Shown here: positions 59,655 to 64,000 of the stretch, in pieces
Numbering within the stretch: position 1 is the stretch's first letter
How the letters are laid out: each line of letters begins with the position of its first letter
Source of the DNA: Myxococcota bacterium
GTDB taxonomy: Bacteria > Myxococcota_A > UBA9160 > UBA6930
DNA length: 64,000 bases
Direction of reading: 5' to 3'
Assembly: GCA_028285625.1 (NCBI GenBank)
Contig: JANQOX010000005.1
Location: 789,773-853,772 of the forward strand
The notes under the pieces: generated by a model
Told to the model about the DNA's origin: nothing
Databases searched by the model: none
The model's input: the letters and a program-made list of their open reading frames with translations, nothing else
Program-made: the position numbers and the translations under genes

Positions 59655-60359
59655 CTAGCCCTCACTCGCTTCGTCGACGAGACCTCGCAGCATCAAGCGG
59701 CAATAGTCGAAGATGGAGGTCTCGAAGTCGCTCCGGACGGCATCGAACTCCTTGCGCCTCATGATTCTCTTGATGGCGGGTGAGGATGCCGCGCCCGGCC
59801 AGGAGCCCGCGATCGCCGCGTACAGGAAGCGCATGAAGAGCGCCATCTGCTGGGAGGTCAGTTCGGGAACGGCCTTCCGGACGCCGTCCACGGTCTCGAA
59901 CGCCGCCCCGTTGAATCGCCGCTTGAACTGCAGGACGCCGTCCGCGCTGACGTTCCGCTCGAGCACCGAGGACAATGCACTCGACAGCATGCAGAAGCGC
60001 GGGCGTGCCGCGGTCGCCTTCGCGTAGACCCTTGCTACCCCCTCCAGATCTCGCGATCCGGCGAGCGGCTCCAGCTCCGTCACGATCTCGGCCGCCCACG
60101 CGCGGACTTCCTCGACGGCCACCTCGAGCAGGATGGCCTCCCGACTCTCGAAGTAGCGGTAGCAGCTCGCCTTGGAGACCCCCGACGCCCGTCCGATCTC
60201 CGAGATCGTGGTGTCGTCGAGGCCTCTCTCGTCGAGCAGCGCCTTCGCGGCAGAAAGAATCGCCTCCCTGCGTGCGGCCTTCTCTTCGGGTCTCCGCGCT
60301 CGCTGCCAATCCTCGCGGTGGGGCTCCGGGGCACCCGCTTGATCGCGATCCTCGCTCAT
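59655..60359 (-). CDS. TetR-family regulator
   Basis: 234 residues. AARREAILSAAKALLDERGL and helix-turn-helix ISEIGRASGVSKASCYRYFE (about residues 52-71). The C-domain has a long helical part with FMRFLYAAIAGSWPGA. Divergent from the aldo/keto reductase operon across a 103-bp gap with a promoter that carries a palindrome between its -35 and -10. Confidence 0.92.
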   Translation of the reverse strand: MSEDRDQAGAPEPHREDWQRARRPEEKAARREAILSAAKALLDERGLDDTTISEIGRASGVSKASCYRYFESREAILLEVAVEEVRAWAAEIVTELEPLAGSRDLEGVARVYAKATAARPRFCMLSSALSSVLERNVSADGVLQFKRRFNGAAFETVDGVRKAVPELTSQQMALFMRFLYAAIAGSWPGAASSPAIKRIMRRKEFDAVRSDFETSIFDYCRLMLRGLVDEASEG

Positions 60360-60381
60360 CGGGCTCAGGATAATCCGAACG

Positions 60382-60410
60382 TTGACAGCAGACCAGTGGT
60401 CCGATAATAA
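60382..60410 (+). promoter_or_regulatory. Promoter of the aldo/keto reductase operon with operator in the spacer
   Basis: A perfect -35 TTGACA (60382-60387) is followed by GATAAT (60403-60408, spacer 15) or TAATAA (60405-60410, spacer 17) as -10. GACCAGTGGTC (60391-60401), a palindrome with 5-bp arms around one base, fills the spacer, so a bound TetR dimer would cover the polymerase site. About 50 bases of leader remain before the ATG at 60463. Confidence 0.65.
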
Positions 60411-60462
60411 AAAACTATTGGTTTGTTAAATCTCACGGCGCCCGCCAGTGGAGAAGTCCACG

Positions 60463-61497
60463 ATGAAGTACGCACCCCTCGGAAACACCGGCCTCTACGT
60501 CTCCCAGCTCACGCTGGGAGCGATGACCTTCGACGAGCAAGACGGCATGTTCGGGCAACTCGTCGGAGGGACCGGACAGGACCTCGCCACCCGCATGGTC
60601 GACCTGTCCATGGAAGCCGGCATCAATCTGTTCGACACCGCCAACATCTACGGCATGGGCGTGTCCGAGACGATGCTCGGCAAGGCGCTCGGACCCCGAC
60701 GCGGCGACGTCGTCATCGCCACCAAGTTCAACAATCCGATGGGTGGCGGGCCGAATGCGGGTGGCAGTAGTCGGCTGTCCACGATCCGCGAGTGCGAGAA
60801 CAGCCTGCAGCGCCTCGGGACGGAGTGGATCGATCTCTACCAGGTTCACAGCTTCGACGACACGACACCGCTCGAAGAGACGCTCCGCGCTCTCGACATG
60901 CTCGTCCAGCAGGGCAAGGTGCGGTACGTCGGCCTGTCGAACTACGCCGCATGGCAGATCGCCAAGGCCGATGGGATCTCGCGCCGGCTGGGCCTCGAAC
61001 GCTTCTGCTCGGTGCAGGCCTACTACTCGCTGGTCGGCAGAGAGCTCGAGCGAGAGATCATCCCGGCCGCGCTCGACCTGGGCCTCGGCATACTCGTCTG
61101 GAGCCCGCTGGCGAGTGGGTTCCTGAGCGGCAAGTACACCCGAGAAGCCGCGGGCGAGGGCCGACGCGCGAAGATCCAGGTCCCGCCGGTCGACGAAGAG
61201 CGCGGCTACGACATCGTGGATGTCGCCCGAGAGGTCGCCGAGCGACACGACGCCTCGGTGGCGCAGGTCGCCCTGGCGTGGCTGCTCCACAAGCCCGGCG
61301 TCACGAGCGTGATCGTCGGTGCCCGCAAGGAGGAGCAGCTGATCGACAACCTGGGGGCGGCAGACGTCGCGCTCTCCGCCGAAGACATGTCCCGGCTCGA
61401 CGAGGTGAGCAAGCTCAACCGCGAGTATCCGGAGTGGACGCCTCGTTCGGTCCAGCGCGGGCAAGACATGGCGAGCCGGCTCGCCGAGATGGGCTAG
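60463..61497 (+). CDS. Aldo/keto reductase
   Basis: 344 residues from the ATG at 60463 with GGAGAA eight bases upstream (an in-frame GTG at 60448 is less likely). AKR tetrad: Asp and Tyr in NLFDTANIYGMGVSETMLG, Lys in VVIATKFNNPMGGGPN and His in DLYQVHSFDDTTPLEETLRA. SVIVGARKEEQLIDNL near the C-terminus binds NADP(H). Cytoplasmic NADPH-dependent carbonyl reduction or alcohol oxidation. First gene of an operon with a lipoprotein, a hydroxyacid dehydrogenase and a thioesterase. Confidence 0.94.
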   Translation: MKYAPLGNTGLYVSQLTLGAMTFDEQDGMFGQLVGGTGQDLATRMVDLSMEAGINLFDTANIYGMGVSETMLGKALGPRRGDVVIATKFNNPMGGGPNAGGSSRLSTIRECENSLQRLGTEWIDLYQVHSFDDTTPLEETLRALDMLVQQGKVRYVGLSNYAAWQIAKADGISRRLGLERFCSVQAYYSLVGRELEREIIPAALDLGLGILVWSPLASGFLSGKYTREAAGEGRRAKIQVPPVDEERGYDIVDVAREVAERHDASVAQVALAWLLHKPGVTSVIVGARKEEQLIDNLGAADVALSAEDMSRLDEVSKLNREYPEWTPRSVQRGQDMASRLAEMG

Positions 61498-61503
61498 AGA
61501 GCC

Positions 61504-62019
61504 ATGCTGAACAGGCGGGCCCCGCTGCTGGGAGTCGTGATCGCCGCGCTTGCGGTCGCCGGGTGCAAGTCAGTCGATGCCCAACTCACGATCCCCGCGT
61601 CACCCGAAGAGATCTGGTCGATCCTCATGGACGGCGAGAACTACGGCGAATGGAATCCAGTTCTCGTGAAGGTCGAGGGGGAGTTCCGGGAAGGAGCGCG
61701 GCTCACCTACCAGATGATGACCGAGTCTGGTGAAGCGGCGGAGGTCGAGGCGCGCGTCGTCAAGCTCGATCCGGGGCGAGAGCTCAACCAGGCAGGCGGC
61801 TACTGGGGGATCCTGACCTTCGATCACCACTGGATCCTCGAGCCCGTCGAAGGCGGCACGCGGGTCACGCAGCACGAGGACTACACTGGAATCGGCGTGC
61901 TGTTCTTCGATCCGAGCTGGTTCGAATCTGCGTACGGGCTCGGAAATCGCAATCTTCGAGACCGCGTCCTCGCGGATTCGGGCCTCGAGAGCACTCCAGA
62001 TGGGGAGCGATCACGTTGA
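61504..62019 (+). CDS. SRPBCC-fold lipoprotein
   Basis: 171 residues. LLGVVIAALAVAGCKSVDAQ gives a signal sequence with lipobox VAGC (Cys near residue 21). The mature domain is a START/SRPBCC fold: IPASPEEIWSILMDGENYGE, WNPVLVKVEGEF, then ILTFDHHWILEPVEGGTRVT. Such folds carry hydrophobic ligands in a deep pocket; a lipid-anchored version is unusual and could hold a hydrophobic substrate for the pathway. Six bases after the reductase stop; its own stop overlaps the next start. Confidence 0.82.
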   Translation: MLNRRAPLLGVVIAALAVAGCKSVDAQLTIPASPEEIWSILMDGENYGEWNPVLVKVEGEFREGARLTYQMMTESGEAAEVEARVVKLDPGRELNQAGGYWGILTFDHHWILEPVEGGTRVTQHEDYTGIGVLFFDPSWFESAYGLGNRNLRDRVLADSGLESTPDGERSR

Positions 62020-62816
62020 GCAAGCCGATCGTTGGGTTCATTGGCCTCGGAGCGATGGGAGAACCGATGGCGGGACACCTGCTCTCGGGCGGATTCCGGG
62101 TGTCTAGTTGTGCGAATCGAAGCCGGGATGCGATCGAGAGGCTGGCCGCCGCGGGGTTGGAAGAGCGGGAGAACGCCGCGGCCGTCGGGGCGGATGCAGA
62201 CATTCTCATGACGATCGTCTTCGATGAGGCCCAGAGCGATCAGGTGCTCAGAGGCGATGAGGGAGCACTCTCCACGATGCGGGCGGGCTCGGTCGTCGTC
62301 GTCATGAGCACGGTGTCGCCTAGCTACTGCCGGACGCTCCGCGAGGAAGCTGCAACGCGACAAGTCGAGGTGATCGACTGCCCTGTGAGCGGACTGCCCG
62401 CGGGCGCGAAAGCCGGCACGCTGTCGCTCATGGTTGGCGGGGATGCTGCCGCGATCGAGAAGTGCCGCGAAGCGCTCGAGACCATGGGTACGGTCATGCC
62501 GTGCGGCGAGATCGGGATGGGCCAGATCGTCAAGCTTGCGAACAACGCCGTCTCGATCGGCACGCTGGGGCTACTGCTCGAGGTGCGTGAGCTCGTTCAG
62601 GGGCACGGCATGGACTTCGAGGACTTCAAGGCGATCTTGAACCAGTCGACCGGTCGCAGCTTCGTCTCCGAGAGCATGCCGATGCCGCCTCGCGCGACGA
62701 TCTCGATGGCCATGCCGAGCAAGGACCTGTCCATCTGCCTCAGCGCCGCCGAAGAGTGCGGCGCCGCCATGCCGATGGTGCGCCGCTGCTACGAGCACAC
62801 CCTTCGCAACGGGTAG
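62016..62816 (+). CDS. Beta-hydroxyacid dehydrogenase (3-hydroxyisobutyrate dehydrogenase-like)
   Basis: 266 residues from a TTG at 62016 that overlaps the previous stop (TTGA), with GGGGAG about nine bases upstream. N-terminal Rossmann motif VGFIGLGAMGEPMAGHLLSG, substrate motif DCPVSGLPAGAKAGTLSLMV, catalytic-lysine helix MGQIVKLANNAVSIGTLGLL. Oxidises a beta-hydroxy acid or reduces a semialdehyde with NAD(P). The C-terminal helical domain is about 25 residues shorter than usual. Confidence 0.92.
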   Translation: MSKPIVGFIGLGAMGEPMAGHLLSGGFRVSSCANRSRDAIERLAAAGLEERENAAAVGADADILMTIVFDEAQSDQVLRGDEGALSTMRAGSVVVVMSTVSPSYCRTLREEAATRQVEVIDCPVSGLPAGAKAGTLSLMVGGDAAAIEKCREALETMGTVMPCGEIGMGQIVKLANNAVSIGTLGLLLEVRELVQGHGMDFEDFKAILNQSTGRSFVSESMPMPPRATISMAMPSKDLSICLSAAEECGAAMPMVRRCYEHTLRNG

Positions 62817-62820
62817 TTCA

Positions 62821-63597
62821 GTGGCGGATCGCGAAGCGTTCTGGATCCCGCATGCGCTCGGCCCAGCCCATTACCGCCTCGCCGCATCGGACGCCGCCTG
62901 CATCGGGATTCCAGGGCGTCGTGCGCCCATGGGCGGGGTGACCACCGCTGCGGCGATCCACGCGATGGAACACCACACGGGGAAGCTGCTGATCTGGGCG
63001 AGCGCGCAGTTCGTGAGCGCGGCGCCGACCGACACGGACTTCGACATCCGCGTCGAGATCCTTGGCGGCAGCGAGCGGCGTCCGCAAGCCAGGGCAACAC
63101 TCGCGCACGAAGGCCGACCCATCGTGGTCGTGAGCGGTGCGCTCGGGCCCCAAGAGGGTACCGAGCAGGGCTTTCTCACCGCGGACTCCGTTCCTCGTCC
63201 CTCGGCTTGCCGGCCGCTCGCTGTTCCTGCTCGGATCGCTGAAGGAGGACTGTTGGAGCAGTTCGAGAGGCGCCTCGCGATCCAGGACGACGACGCGGGT
63301 CGACAGTCCGTGTGGTTCCGATCGGTGGACGGTCACCTTACTTCGGCCGGTCTCCTCGCGGTCATCACCGACTTCGTGGCGGGTGCCCACCCGGATACGA
63401 GGGGAAGCATCGGCCTCGACAACACGATGCGGATGGTCTCGCGGCCGCAGTCGGATTGGATCCTCGCCGACATCCGCATCGATCACATCGGAGAGCGGAC
63501 CTTTCACGGTGGGATGAGGCTGTTCTCCGAGGCCGGGCAACTCATGGCGCTCTCGAGCCTCTCTGCGGTGCGTCCCCGCAGGCCGCGATCCGGTTAG
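62821..63597 (+). CDS. Acyl-CoA thioesterase-like double hot-dog protein
   Basis: 258 residues from a GTG at 62821, five bases after the dehydrogenase stop. Two hot-dog halves: ALGPAHYRLAASDAACIGIP with GGVTTAAAIHAMEHHTGKLL and, near residue 160, VWFRSVDGHLTSAGLLAVIT with DFVAGAHPDTRGSIGLDNTM. RPQSDWILADIRIDHIGERT is the conserved TesB-like end. Likely hydrolyses an acyl-CoA; end of the aldo/keto reductase operon. Confidence 0.85.
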   Translation: MADREAFWIPHALGPAHYRLAASDAACIGIPGRRAPMGGVTTAAAIHAMEHHTGKLLIWASAQFVSAAPTDTDFDIRVEILGGSERRPQARATLAHEGRPIVVVSGALGPQEGTEQGFLTADSVPRPSACRPLAVPARIAEGGLLEQFERRLAIQDDDAGRQSVWFRSVDGHLTSAGLLAVITDFVAGAHPDTRGSIGLDNTMRMVSRPQSDWILADIRIDHIGERTFHGGMRLFSEAGQLMALSSLSAVRPRRPRSG

Positions 63598-63619
63598 CTG
63601 ACCCCGACGGCGGGTGCCG

Positions 63620-63875
63620 TCACCATCGCCACCCCTGTTGGCGCAACTCACCGGGAACATTCCGCTTGCAGGCCGAGAGCGTTTGCTCGACCTGGGAGCG
63701 ATCTTCGGGCGACAGGGCGTCGTAGGCCTTCTGCGCCCGATCGAGAAGCACGCCTCCCTCTCGTCGCACCGGCGATCTTCGCAACAGAGAACTCGAACGA
63801 TGTCCCTTCGGCCACGACACCCGCCATCGGCCACGAGCACATCGCGCCGGAATCAAATGACATATCTAACGCCAA
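63620..63875 (-). pseudogene. Possible small frameshifted gene in the 63.60-63.93 kb gap
   Basis: One minus frame gives MSFDSGAMCSWPMAGVVAEG and TSFEFSVAKIAGATR; the adjacent frame then gives EGGVLLDRAQKAYDALSPED and RSQVEQTLSACKRNVPGELR to a stop at 63620. The second part has the look of a real helical C-terminus. Together they would fit one gene of about 80 codons with a single frameshift near 63770. No family recognised. The rest of this 331-bp gap shows only an AT-richer patch (63850-63910) that may hold the promoter of the dehalogenase-like gene. Confidence 0.3.
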
Positions 63876-63928
63876 GACTCACTCTCGTAGTCGGCAGCGC
63901 GAAAAATCAGCGAACCTGGAGATTCTCG

Positions 63929-64000
63929 ATGAAGGTACTTCGAACCCCGGACGAACGTTTCGACGATCTCGACGGCTACCCGTTCGAGCCGCACTACCTC
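63929..64000 (+). CDS. Haloalkane dehalogenase-like protein, N-terminus only
   Basis: The last 24 codons of the window, from the ATG at 63929 with GGAG about eight bases upstream, read MKVLRTPDERFDDLDGYPFE then PHYL. This matches the opening of subfamily I haloalkane dehalogenases (R-T-P-D-x-R-F ... Y-P-F-x-P-x-Y-L). They hydrolyse carbon-halogen bonds through an aspartyl ester. The catalytic residues lie outside the window, so the assignment rests on the N-terminus alone. Confidence 0.65.
   Translation, partial: MKVLRTPDERFDDLDGYPFEPHYL

Noticed and set aside
1-64000. CRISPR arrays, rRNA genes, insertion sequences or integrase genes
   Set aside because: No regular spaced repeats, no rRNA-like stretches and no transposase or integrase motifs were seen on either strand.

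Overview
The window is high-GC (roughly two thirds G+C) bacterial chromosome, densely coded on both strands. There are no rRNA genes, CRISPR arrays or recognisable transposases. The gene content suggests an uncultured aerobic Gram-negative of the old deltaproteobacterial radiation (Myxococcota, Binatota or a relative). The reasons are many CoA-ester catabolic genes, several cytochrome P450s and TetR regulators, two PEP-CTERM-tailed exported proteins, a DsbD-type membrane reductase and an apparent selenocysteine gene. The taxonomic assignment is inference.

Layout. 0-2.8 kb: an amidohydrolase cut by the left edge, a decayed membrane-protein tail, a glutathione transferase and a small membrane protein. 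2.8-9.85 kb (minus strand): a catabolic operon with a double CaiB/BaiF CoA-transferase, an enoyl-CoA hydratase, two acyl-CoA dehydrogenases and a thiolase. Divergent from it, 9.98-13.3 kb, are an amidohydrolase-2 protein, a second crotonase and a serine hydrolase. 13.4-25.8 kb: small membrane or exported proteins, three alpha/beta hydrolases, a large AsmA-like protein, a CNNM/DUF21-CBS protein, a Tat-type PhoD-like phosphatase and a MarR regulator. 25.9-33.2 kb: a P450-TetR pair with its own operator, PPK2, a spermidine-synthase-like protein, an FAD oxidoreductase and a GT-C glycosyltransferase.

33.4-40.7 kb is a thiol-redox block and the most interesting region. On the minus strand an operon runs DsbD-like reductase, a membrane-anchored peroxiredoxin-like protein, a small membrane protein and a GST. 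The redoxin is interrupted by an in-frame TGA exactly where the family has its active cysteine (HW-TGA-PYC). A perfect hairpin with an apical G follows the TGA at bacterial SECIS distance, so I read it as a selenoprotein of 252 residues. Divergently there is a TetR regulator with two tandem palindromes in front of it, followed by a tandem-duplicated DsbA/HCCA-isomerase-fold protein.

40.7-56.8 kb: a second P450, a PEP-CTERM protein, a truncated haemoglobin, a methyltransferase, an FAD protein translationally coupled to a CobW-like protein that has lost its P-loop, a Coq4-like protein with a TetR regulator, an MFS transporter divergent from a TetR-carotenoid oxygenase-membrane protein operon, an ADP-ribosylglycohydrolase, a periplasmic methyltransferase and a GH127 enzyme.

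At 56.82-56.86 kb sits the 3' part of a tRNA-Arg(TCG), from anticodon stem to acceptor, with no 5' half. This is the usual scar of integration into a tRNA gene. To its right, 57-64 kb, is a catabolic cluster (SnoaL-like, EthD-like, HSL esterase, TetR, aldo/keto reductase, SRPBCC lipoprotein, beta-hydroxyacid dehydrogenase, hot-dog thioesterase and the start of a haloalkane dehalogenase) that may be an integrated island continuing beyond the window.
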